DNA of 64,000 bases. It comes from Nitrosomonas sp. Is35. Lineage in GTDB: Bacteria > Pseudomonadota > Gammaproteobacteria > Burkholderiales > Nitrosomonadaceae. The DNA lies in contig NZ_JAWJZH010000001.1 in the NCBI RefSeq assembly GCF_033063295.1, forward strand, positions 1,488,001 to 1,552,000. The letters are read 5' to 3'. Each line of letters opens with the position of its first letter. Position 1 is the stretch's first letter. A program made the translations under genes and the position numbers. The notes under the pieces are model-generated. The model was given only the letters and a program-made list of their open reading frames with translations, searched no databases and had not been told where the DNA came from. Shown here piece by piece: positions 25,301 through 31,632 of the stretch.

Positions 25301-26808
25301 TTAACTATCTCATCGAAGAATAATTCAATCGTGTTGTCTATCTGAAAATCAGCGATATCGTCCCCAGGATTACTCCAAGATAAAAGCGGACCGGGGCCGA
25401 TCGTGCCGAAGCTCAGTCCGCCAGTGATTCCCTCCCAAGCATTGCCCGATGTATCGGTAATCACACCAGGAGCAATCTGGATGCTGTAGGTAGAATTAAT
25501 AATTAAATCTTCGGTAGGATTGATGGTGATTGAACCGTAATTGAGCATGCCCAAGCCGGTAGAGTTATTGATGGTTACTTGACTGGCGTCATCAATCGCA
25601 ATGACTCTGGTATCGGTTCCATTGCTGATGATGATGTTGCCGGTTCCGGTCAGGATTTCTTCATTGAAATTCAGGGTGATATTGTCATCGATTTTCAATG
25701 GCTGTCCTTCAGTCGGCCAACTCCAACTCAGGGCCGGTGCTGTGGTGTCGGCAATCGTCGTAAAGTTGAGTGCTGCTGGATCACTAATGCCAGCGTAAGG
25801 ATTTCCGGAATAATCGGCAATCACCCCATTAGCAATCTCGACATGATAGGTCGTATTGGGTATTAAGTTGGTACTGGGATTAATGATTACCTTGCTGCCG
25901 CTGAATGTGATCTGACTGCTATCATCGACAGCAATGAGGCGGGTATCTGTGCCGTTAGTGACGACAATATTGCCGGATCCTGCTGTGACTGCTTCATCGA
26001 AGTGTAAAACAATATTGTTGGTAACCGGAACTTCAGTTGTGTCGTCGGCAGGCTCGGAATAATAAAGTGTGGGTGGGGTAGTGTCTATGAATGCAGGCTC
26101 AAGCGTGAATGTAAGCGTCGCGCCCAGACTTCCGCCATGTCCATCCACAATGTCATAGCTTAATTCGACATCACCGGAAAAATTGCTTTCCGGTGTGAAG
26201 ATCCAGCCGGTTGCGGTTTCGGTCAGCGTACCATGCGTAACCGACAGATTCTGGATCGCTATTTCATCCTTATCGATATCGGTGAAACCCTTTAACAGGT
26301 CGCTTGCCAGAATTTCATAGCCGGTATTTTCCGTTCCATTGGGCAGGATGGCGGTGGTTCCGGTCAGTTCCGGCGCATGATTCAGTCCGTTGAGCGTCAC
26401 TGTTGCCTTAGCCCAGCTCAGCGGGCTATTGCCTTGACCGACCTTCATGGCGTAGATAAAAGTATCGGTTAAGCTTTCACCGGTTGATAGATCTTTAAGC
26501 TTGGCTTGCAATTCAGGTGTGATGACGTAAGAAACCTTGCCAAATTTGGTGATCGAAATTTGTGCACCTAATTCGCTATAGTTGATCGCGTCGTAATTAT
26601 CACGGGTCAACAAATCGCTGGGCTCGTTCCCGGCGTCGCTGCCTTCATCCAGAGACCATAACACTTTTAATAAACCGCCTTGATCATTCGCCAGCACATC
26701 CAGTATGAAACTGTCACGGCCGCTGCTTAAATCCGTGAAATTATCATTCTGAGCTTTGGAGTTTTGCGCAAATGAATCTGCCTTCTGGATTACTGAATTA
26801 ACCGCCAT
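22309..26808 (-). CDS. Giant repetitive cell-surface or secreted adhesin (SbsA Ig-like repeats)
   Basis: A 1499-residue acidic protein without a Sec signal peptide. Residues 1-240 resemble the cadherin/VCBS-like start of type I-secreted adhesins (DSFILDVLANDQGG, then SGDVELSYDIVDGHGG). Residues 242-1478 are eleven tandem Ig-like Big_5 (SbsA) domains of about 112 residues, each with an FNE...GNIVISNGSDTRTIAINDASQVTF core and ending TLNFST. The last 21 residues are hydrophobic (GVAGIGDLVFPVL) and may be a C-terminal secretion or anchoring signal. No ABC exporter gene is in the window. ATG 26808 follows GGGGAGAAAATA. A Crp-type operator lies about 100 bases upstream. Confidence 0.85.
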   Translation of the reverse strand: MAVNSVIQKADSFAQNSKAQNDNFTDLSSGRDSFILDVLANDQGGLLKVLWSLDEGSDAGNEPSDLLTRDNYDAINYSELGAQISITKFGKVSYVITPELQAKLKDLSTGESLTDTFIYAMKVGQGNSPLSWAKATVTLNGLNHAPELTGTTAILPNGTENTGYEILASDLLKGFTDIDKDEIAIQNLSVTHGTLTETATGWIFTPESNFSGDVELSYDIVDGHGGSLGATLTFTLEPAFIDTTPPTLYYSEPADDTTEVPVTNNIVLHFDEAVTAGSGNIVVTNGTDTRLIAVDDSSQITFSGSKVIINPSTNLIPNTTYHVEIANGVIADYSGNPYAGISDPAALNFTTIADTTAPALSWSWPTEGQPLKIDDNITLNFNEEILTGTGNIIISNGTDTRVIAIDDASQVTINNSTGLGMLNYGSITINPTEDLIINSTYSIQIAPGVITDTSGNAWEGITGGLSFGTIGPGPLLSWSNPGDDIADFQIDNTIELFFDEIVKPGSTGNITISNGTDTRVISINDSSQVTFDGYSGIMIKPTTDLVPNTHYSIKIDSGAITDLSGNPYAGIGDDTTLDFSTVTSEPLLDGSYPGDGSTDFQVDQNILLYFNEQIQSGGSGNIIISNGPDTHTIAINDSSQVIFDGYNGVMINPATDLVPNTHYSIKIDSGAITDLSGHAYVGISDDTALDFSTVTSEPRLNWSTPGDDTTNFQADDNIKLAFNEEVQAGSTGNIIISNGSDTRTIAINDASQVTFNGSKITVNPTDDLVPNTNYSIRIDSGAVTDVSGHAYAGINDDTTLNFSTISSDPQLIGSNPWDDFTDFQVDQNIELYFNEQIESGSSGNIVISNGSDTRTIAINDASQVTFDGFNGISINPAADLVPGTNYSIRIDSGAVTDVNGHAYAGISDDTTLNFSTIATEPQLTGSNPWDDFTGFQFDQNIELYFNEQVKPGSSGNIVISNGSDTRTIAINDASQVSFNNSNLVVINPIANLLPNSHYSIKIDTGAITDLNGHAYAGINDDTTLDFSTITGEPRLNGSDPSDDSTGFQVDQNIKFYFNELVKPGDSGNIIISNGSDTRTIAINDASQVTFSGGKVTINPTDDLIPNTNYSIKIDSTAITDLDGNPYTGINDDTTLNFSTTTSEPLLSSSTPWDGSTDFPADNNITLAFNEEVQAGSSGNIVISNGSDTRTIAINDASQVTFNGSKITVNPTADLVPNTNYSIRIDNGAITDLEGNAYAGISDDTTLDFSTITSEPRLSSSNPDDNSSDFQVNGDIQLFFNEIVQAGSSGNIVISNGSDTRTIAINDASQVTFNGSKVAINPTADLVPNTNYSIKIDTGAIIDLAGNSYAGISDDTTLNFTTLSSDPLLTGSSPMDDAVDVAVGSNINLYFNEEIKPANGNIVISNGTDIRTISINDSSQVTFSSSKFGGNQIFIDPAADLVPNTTYHIEIDASAITDNAGNYYAGISDDTTLNFTTTDTLVTPPIVGVAGIGDLVFPVL
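22375..26085 (-). repeat. Tandem array of eleven ~335-bp coding repeats
   Basis: Eleven coding units in the adhesin gene repeat nearly end to end. Units three to ten share long nucleotide stretches, such as the segment encoding SGNIVISNGSDTRTIAIND, with mostly synonymous or conservative changes between them. Units one, two and eleven are more divergent. The pattern implies recent internal duplication and makes copy number prone to change by recombination. Confidence 0.9.
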
Positions 26809-26882
26809 TATATTTTCTCCCCGAAATGAATTGCCGCGCGTTTGAAAAAGTTAATTGGTTGATTGTTATGAATAGCGGAGCG

Positions 26883-26925
26883 AGTATAACTGATGAGAAG
26901 AGACATGAGTGTGATAAAAATCACA
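26883..26925 (-). promoter_or_regulatory. Crp/Fnr-family operator and -10 element upstream of the adhesin gene
   Basis: TGTGATAAAAATCACA (26910-26925) is a perfect TGTGA-N6-TCACA palindrome, the Crp-type consensus. On the minus strand TATACT (26888-26883) matches TATAAT at 5 of 6 positions. If the start of transcription is 26876, the palindrome is centred at -41.5, the position of class II activator sites. The adhesin ATG is 68 bases downstream of that start. Confidence 0.65.
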
Positions 26926-27081
26926 TTTTAGATTAATTAATTTGAGTGATTAGTTAATCTAAATTATAGCAATGGTAATGGTGTGGTAAACGCGAAAATA
27001 AGCAACCAAACAGCGATTAATTTCACTTGCCAATATTCGCGGATAATAATTTTCTTGTGCTTTGAATAAAACACTGAGTGA

Positions 27082-28008
27082 TTACTCGGGTTGCAGCCAT
27101 TGTTGAATTTGGCCGCGGTGAAGTGCATACCAGCGTTGGCCGATGTCCAACGCCTTTTGCTGCACGATGGCGTTATTGGCCGAATCCATCTGATCCGGCA
27201 TGTCATAATCCTTCAGATAGTGATTGATATACAACACTTGATTGCCCAAAACTGCCTCAGTCGTCCTCACATTTGCCAGCATTTTTTCCCTGAGAATGAT
27301 CGAGGCGATCCCTTGCGCCGACCATTGCACGCCGCCGTAACCACAAGCGCTTGCGCCTTTGATTGCAAAACTACGCCAGCCTGAGCCGATGGAAAGCATT
27401 TTGATTGTGCAGTCATTCCAGCAACGTTGCGCATAGAGGTATGCGCTGAATCCGGGATTATTCATGCCCACGCCGCCATCGATGCGCCAGCCGCCATCCT
27501 TCATTTGCACCGGCGGGTAATACGAGGGCGCAGCGGTGCAGGCATCGGCGATTTCGCTGAGTAAAAAATCCGGCTGACTGTCATTGGTGAAGATTTCCAA
27601 TTGATCTTGATTGAGATTGAAGCAGGGGACAAAAATCTGTTTGTCGAGCGAGGACAGCTTCAAATCGCCCAGCTCGTTTTGCAGCGCCAGTTTTTTCGGA
27701 ATGCCCTGGTATTTGGGGCGAACTTGCAAACGGTTCAGCAACCGGCCAAAGCGATGTTCCGTCATTATTTTTTCCAGCAATTTTTCTTGCAGAATTTTCT
27801 CGATGATCCGCTGTGCGCTCAATTGCCGTCCCAGAATCAAACAGGTGATCAATCCGCCGGAGGAGGAACCGGCAATCAGATCGAACAAGTCGTACGTGGC
27901 AACGCCGGTATCCTCTTCCAGGCAAGCCAATACGCTTAGTTGAATCAACAGATGACTGCCGCCGCCGTCCAGGCTTAAAATGGTTTTAGGGTGCAAAGCG
28001 TGTTTCAA
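27082..28008 (-). CDS. Patatin-like phospholipase
   Basis: A 308-residue serine lipid hydrolase of the patatin family. It shows the oxyanion-hole motif as DGGGSHLL near residue 14, the nucleophile elbow GSSSG (residues 47-51, Ser49) and the catalytic Asp in RIDGGVGMNNP. The family cleaves acyl chains from phospholipids or neutral lipids in the cytoplasm. The glycine-rich loop lacks the common DGGGxRG arginine, as in some family members. It starts eight bases after the PlcP-like gene's stop and is almost certainly cotranscribed, which points to joint phospholipid turnover. Confidence 0.88.
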   Translation of the reverse strand: MKHALHPKTILSLDGGGSHLLIQLSVLACLEEDTGVATYDLFDLIAGSSSGGLITCLILGRQLSAQRIIEKILQEKLLEKIMTEHRFGRLLNRLQVRPKYQGIPKKLALQNELGDLKLSSLDKQIFVPCFNLNQDQLEIFTNDSQPDFLLSEIADACTAAPSYYPPVQMKDGGWRIDGGVGMNNPGFSAYLYAQRCWNDCTIKMLSIGSGWRSFAIKGASACGYGGVQWSAQGIASIILREKMLANVRTTEAVLGNQVLYINHYLKDYDMPDQMDSANNAIVQQKALDIGQRWYALHRGQIQQWLQPE

Positions 28009-28016
28009 CGGTGTGC

Positions 28017-28826
28017 TTAAGCCGCTCGTTTGCTGGCCAGCAATTCCGCGTGCACGAGATTTTTGTGCTGTTCAAACCGCTCAGACCAGAAGACCAATTC
28101 CAGCGAACCATCGAGATGCTCCAGCAAGGTCGAGCAGCTTTCTACCCAGTCGCCGTCGTTGCAGTAGAGCACGGAATTGATTTCCCGCAATTCGGCATGA
28201 TGGATGTGACCGCACACCACACCGTCAACGCCGCGGTCCTTGGCCAGATGCGCCAAAGCTTCTTCAAAACTGCTGATGTAACTGACTGCGTTTTTTACCT
28301 TCAACTTCAGATAAGCCGCGAGCGACCAGTACGAATAACCAAAGAATTTACGTAACCTATTGATATAATGATTTAGATCTAGCAGAGTGTCGTAAGCGAT
28401 ATTGCCTAATTTGGCGAGCCAGCGGCTGTTCTTCACGATCATATCGAATTCATCGCCGTGCATGACCAGCAGTTTTTTACCATCCGTGGTGGTGTGTACA
28501 TAATCCTGATGAATTTCCACATTACCGAACACATGGCCGATACAATCGCGCAACGCTTCATCGTGATTGCCCGGCACGTAAATCACTTTAGTACCGTGTT
28601 TGGCTTTGCCCAGGATGGAGCGGATGACATTGGTATGGTGCTGCGGCCAGTAAGGACTCTTTTTGATACTCCAGAAATCGACAATATCGCCGACCAGAAA
28701 GAGATAATCGGTTTCAACCGAATGCAGAAAGTGCAATAGCGCTTCCGCCTGGCAGCCGCGGAATCCGAGATGCACATCCGAAATCCAGACGCTTCTTACT
28801 TTGATAGGGGCTTTATTCTTCACCAT
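28017..28826 (-). CDS. plcP: PlcP-like metallophosphoesterase (LpxH superfamily)
   Basis: A 269-residue calcineurin-like phosphoesterase. Metal-binding motifs are complete: SDVHLG, VGDIVDFW, PGNHDE, VMHGDEFD and GHIHHAE. The specific sequence (HLGFRGCQAE, YWPQHHTNV, LKVKNAVSYI, GDWVESC) resembles the PlcP phospholipase C branch, which strips phosphocholine- and similar headgroups from membrane lipids under phosphate limitation, more than true LpxH of lipid A synthesis. This assignment is from memory of the family. ATG 28826 follows AAAGG at good spacing; ATG 28853 is an alternative. The patatin gene follows eight bases later. No Pho box was found directly upstream. Confidence 0.75.
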   Translation of the reverse strand: MVKNKAPIKVRSVWISDVHLGFRGCQAEALLHFLHSVETDYLFLVGDIVDFWSIKKSPYWPQHHTNVIRSILGKAKHGTKVIYVPGNHDEALRDCIGHVFGNVEIHQDYVHTTTDGKKLLVMHGDEFDMIVKNSRWLAKLGNIAYDTLLDLNHYINRLRKFFGYSYWSLAAYLKLKVKNAVSYISSFEEALAHLAKDRGVDGVVCGHIHHAELREINSVLYCNDGDWVESCSTLLEHLDGSLELVFWSERFEQHKNLVHAELLASKRAA

Positions 28827-29028
28827 AAATGCCTTTTTAAGTGGATTAGTCATGGCTGTGCAGCATAGAGTGTGTTTGTTAAGCTTCTTTGAAGCATTTG
28901 TTAAATATTGATGAATTCTTTGTGAAAAGCGGAAAACATGGGGCGATTCTTTGCTGCGCAAGAAAAGATTCGAGTAACATCTGCCTTTTACCGCAACCGG
29001 TATTCCGGCAACCCTCAATCCAGCAAAA

Positions 29029-30057
29029 ATGCGCGCTCCGTCAACGATCAAACAATCCTTTCCCGAGCTGGAACAAATCGAGGCTATTCTGCGAGAGCGC
29101 GATGCGGCGATCTTACAGAGCCGGGTGCTGTGCCAGGTGCCGTATGGCGATGACTTGCTGCCGGTGTATGCGCTGACACTCGGCAACCGCGCGCCGGATG
29201 TGCCGTGTGTGACGTATGTCGCCGGTATTCACGGTTTGGAACGCATCGGCACGCAAGTCGTCATCGCATTCCTTGAAGGCTTGCTGGAGCGGCTCAAGTG
29301 GGACCGGGTATTGGCAGAAATACTGCAACACGTGCGCATTCATTTCATACCCATCGTCAATCCCGTTGGCATGCTGAACAAAACTCGCGCGAACGGGCAG
29401 GGTGTCGACTTGATGCGCAATGCGCCGGTCGATAGTGTTGAAAAAACCATTTTACTGGCCGGTGGACACCGCATCTCACCGTCTTTGCCGTGGTACCGGG
29501 GAAAAACCGGCGACGTCATGCAGCCGGAAGCCCAGGCATTGTGCGATTTTATCGCGCAAGAAGTCTTGCCTGCGCCGTTCAGTCTGGCGCTCGACTGTCA
29601 TTCCGGTTTCGGTTTCCGCAACCAGATCTGGTTCCCTTATGCCCGGAGCCGGCGCGAACCGGTCAAGCATTTGAAGGAAATCTGTTATTTGCGCAATTTG
29701 TTCATGCAAACCTATCCGCACCAGGATTATCTGTTCGAGCCGCAATCGCAGCATTATCTGGTGCATGGCGATTTGTGGGATTTTTTGTATTTGAAGTCAT
29801 TGGAACAGAACAACGTTTTTCTGCCATTAACATTGGAAATGGGTTCATGGCGCTGGATTCGCAAGAATCCGCTACAACTGCGCCAGTTGCTTGGTCTGTA
29901 CCATCCGATCAAGCCGCACCGGCTCAACCGGGTGCTGAGAAGCCATTTGATTCTGATGGAGTTTCTGCTGCACGCGACGCTGTCGTATCAAAATTGGATC
30001 AATCAAAGCGATGCGGAGAAACTGGAGCAACAAGCGCGGGCGCTGTGGTACCCATGA
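29029..30057 (+). CDS. M14-family zinc carboxypeptidase-like protein
   Basis: A 342-residue protein of the M14 / succinylglutamate-desuccinylase-like superfamily. Candidate zinc ligands are in GIHGLERIGT (HxxE) and DCHSGFGF (His). An arginine/asparagine substrate motif is seen in NKTRANGQGVDLMRN, and a catalytic Glu probably lies in LTLEMGSW. The substrate could be a peptide or an N-acyl amino acid; nothing here decides it. ATG 29029 has only a weak ribosome-binding site. The alpha/beta-hydrolase gene overlaps its stop by four bases (ATGA), so the two are translationally coupled and divergent from the PlcP-like gene. Confidence 0.8.
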   Translation: MRAPSTIKQSFPELEQIEAILRERDAAILQSRVLCQVPYGDDLLPVYALTLGNRAPDVPCVTYVAGIHGLERIGTQVVIAFLEGLLERLKWDRVLAEILQHVRIHFIPIVNPVGMLNKTRANGQGVDLMRNAPVDSVEKTILLAGGHRISPSLPWYRGKTGDVMQPEAQALCDFIAQEVLPAPFSLALDCHSGFGFRNQIWFPYARSRREPVKHLKEICYLRNLFMQTYPHQDYLFEPQSQHYLVHGDLWDFLYLKSLEQNNVFLPLTLEMGSWRWIRKNPLQLRQLLGLYHPIKPHRLNRVLRSHLILMEFLLHATLSYQNWINQSDAEKLEQQARALWYP

Positions 30058-30818
30058 GTCAATCCGAGCATTTTGTGCTGATCCGGGGATTGTGGCGTGA
30101 AGCACGGCATTGGGGTGAATTTACCGCGCATCTGCAACAACAATTTCCCGCTGCGCTAATCAGCACACCGGATATTCCCGGCAATGGTTTGCGCAATCAT
30201 GAAATCAGCCCGGACACCATCGCCGCTATGACCTATGCGTTGCGCCAGCAAATTAATTTGAACCAGCCGGTACGGTTGATCGCATTGTCGATGGGCGGCA
30301 TGATCGCAATCGATTGGATGATGCGTTATCCAAAGGAGATCGAAGCTGCGGTACTGATCAACACCAGCGCCAGACCGCTATCGCCGTTTTACCACCGTCT
30401 GCGCTGGACGGCTTATCCGCATGTTCTGCCGCTGATTTTTCAATCTATTGCGAAAAGGGAAGCGGATATTTTGCGGTTGACTTCTAACCGCCATCAACAC
30501 GATACAAAACTGCTCGAATCCTGGCAGCAATGGCAACAACAGAATCCCGTATCGCCAGCCAGCGCCAGAAACCAATTGCTCGCCGCCATGAAATTTTCAG
30601 TCACCGCAAAACCGCAGCAACCGCTATTGGTCGTCACCAGCCGGGCGGACCGGCTAGTGGATTACCGCTGCAGCCGTAAATTGGCGCAAACCTGGAATGC
30701 GGATTATGTTGAAAATGAATCCGCCGGGCATGATTTACCGCTGGATGAACCGGAGTGGTTGGTTCAAAACATTAAGCAATGGCTTGATACAACGATAAAC
30801 GAGCTATCCAGTCAATAA
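30054..30818 (+). CDS. Alpha/beta-fold hydrolase
   Basis: A 254-residue hydrolase with the nucleophile elbow in ALSMGGM (Ser), a catalytic Asp in TSRADRLVD and a catalytic His in SAGHDLPLD. The substrate is unknown. The true start is ATG 30054, which overlaps the peptidase stop as ATGA; a longer open frame upstream overlaps the peptidase gene in another frame and is not used. The pair probably acts in one pathway. Confidence 0.85.
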   Translation: MSQSEHFVLIRGLWREARHWGEFTAHLQQQFPAALISTPDIPGNGLRNHEISPDTIAAMTYALRQQINLNQPVRLIALSMGGMIAIDWMMRYPKEIEAAVLINTSARPLSPFYHRLRWTAYPHVLPLIFQSIAKREADILRLTSNRHQHDTKLLESWQQWQQQNPVSPASARNQLLAAMKFSVTAKPQQPLLVVTSRADRLVDYRCSRKLAQTWNADYVENESAGHDLPLDEPEWLVQNIKQWLDTTINELSSQ

Positions 30819-30851
30819 CAACGAGTGAACCATATGCGTATTCTATATTCT

Positions 30852-30881
30852 ATGTGTACAATAGAGCGCAACCATACACAT
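30852..30881 (+). promoter_or_regulatory. Candidate VapBC operator and -10 region
   Basis: ATGTGTA (30852-30858) and TACACAT (30875-30881) form a perfect 7-base inverted repeat with a 16-base spacer. TACAAT (30857-30862) inside it is a plausible -10 hexamer. It sits ten bases before the antitoxin start, the usual place for toxin-antitoxin autoregulation. Confidence 0.5.
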
Positions 30882-30890
30882 GGAGGTATA

Positions 30891-31082
30891 ATGAGAACCA
30901 ATATTGTTATTGACGACGAACTGATGAATGAAGTTATCAAGTTGACCGGCGTAAAGACCAAAAAAGAAGCCGTAGAACTCGGCCTGTTAACTTTGATAAG
31001 AATAAAGAAACAAGAAGCGATCAAGCGACATCGGGGTAAATTGAAATGGGATGGTAATCTCGACGACATGAGAACGGATTGA
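30891..31082 (+). CDS. vapB: VapB-type antitoxin
   Basis: A 63-residue protein of the VapB (type II antitoxin) family. The N-terminal ribbon-helix-helix DNA-binding segment reads MRTNIVIDDELMNEVIKLTG, then KTKKEAVELGLLTLI. The basic C-terminal part (HRGKLKWDGNLDDMR) is the toxin-binding tail. A strong GGAGG ribosome-binding site five bases upstream fixes the start at ATG 30891; the open frame further upstream runs through the operator. Its stop overlaps the toxin ATG (TGATG). Confidence 0.9.
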   Translation: MRTNIVIDDELMNEVIKLTGVKTKKEAVELGLLTLIRIKKQEAIKRHRGKLKWDGNLDDMRTD

Positions 31083-31480
31083 TGGTATTGATCGACACCA
31101 GTGTATGGGTGGATTTTTTCAACGGTAAAATTAGCAGTGAGACCGAGAAACTCGATCATTATTTGTCCAGCACGGTGATCATTGTTGGGGATTTAATTTT
31201 AGCTGAAGTGCTGCAAGGATTTAGAAACGACAAAGATTACCAAATAGCAAAATCACTACTGACAGAGCTTGAACTCGTGCAACTTTGCAATAGTGATTTG
31301 GCAATTAAATCGGCCCAAAACTATCGCATGCTCAGAAAGCAAGGTATCACCATCAAAAAAACCATCGATTGCCTCATCGCCACTTACTGCATCGAAACCA
31401 AAACGCCTTTGCTTTTCTCAGATCGTGATTTTGTTCCATATGTTGAAAATCTGAGGCTGAAAGATGCGTCGGTTTTGTGA
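31082..31480 (+). CDS. vapC: VapC-type PIN-domain toxin ribonuclease
   Basis: A 132-residue PIN-domain endoribonuclease. The acidic metal-binding residues are in place: Asp in LIDTSVW, Glu in LAEVLQG, Asp in TIDCLIA and Asp in FSDRDF. Family toxins cleave tRNA or rRNA and are neutralised by the cognate VapB. ATG 31082 overlaps the antitoxin stop by one base, so synthesis is coupled. No mobile-element remains surround the pair. Confidence 0.9.
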   Translation: MVLIDTSVWVDFFNGKISSETEKLDHYLSSTVIIVGDLILAEVLQGFRNDKDYQIAKSLLTELELVQLCNSDLAIKSAQNYRMLRKQGITIKKTIDCLIATYCIETKTPLLFSDRDFVPYVENLRLKDASVL

Positions 31481-31563
31481 TTTTTAACGTCAATATTCCA
31501 TTCTAACTTCTGAGAGCTTGTAAGTAGGCAGAATGACTTCTTCTTGGCCGATGCCAGATAGCA

Positions 31564-31597
31564 CTGTCATTTTCTTGTCATATTAATCCTATATCTT
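31564..31597 (+). promoter_or_regulatory. PhoB box and -10 element upstream of olsF
   Basis: CTGTCATTTTCTTGTCAT (31564-31581) consists of a perfect CTGTCAT half-site, four T/C bases and TTGTCAT, one mismatch from consensus. Exactly ten bases later TATCTT (31592-31597) matches TATAAT at 4 of 6. The layout is the same as at 20817-20850. The olsF-like ATG lies at 31633. Confidence 0.7.
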
Positions 31598-31632
31598 CAT
31601 CAGTATTCAATTCCCGTAATGGAGTCGGTTTT

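Noticed and set aside
22375..26085. Regular repeats that might be taken for a CRISPR or non-coding satellite
   Set aside because: The period is about 335 bases and each unit encodes an Ig-like domain in one continuous frame.
29490..30053. Long open extension upstream of the alpha/beta hydrolase
   Set aside because: It overlaps the M14 peptidase in another frame; the hydrolase fold begins at ATG 30054, which is coupled to the peptidase stop.
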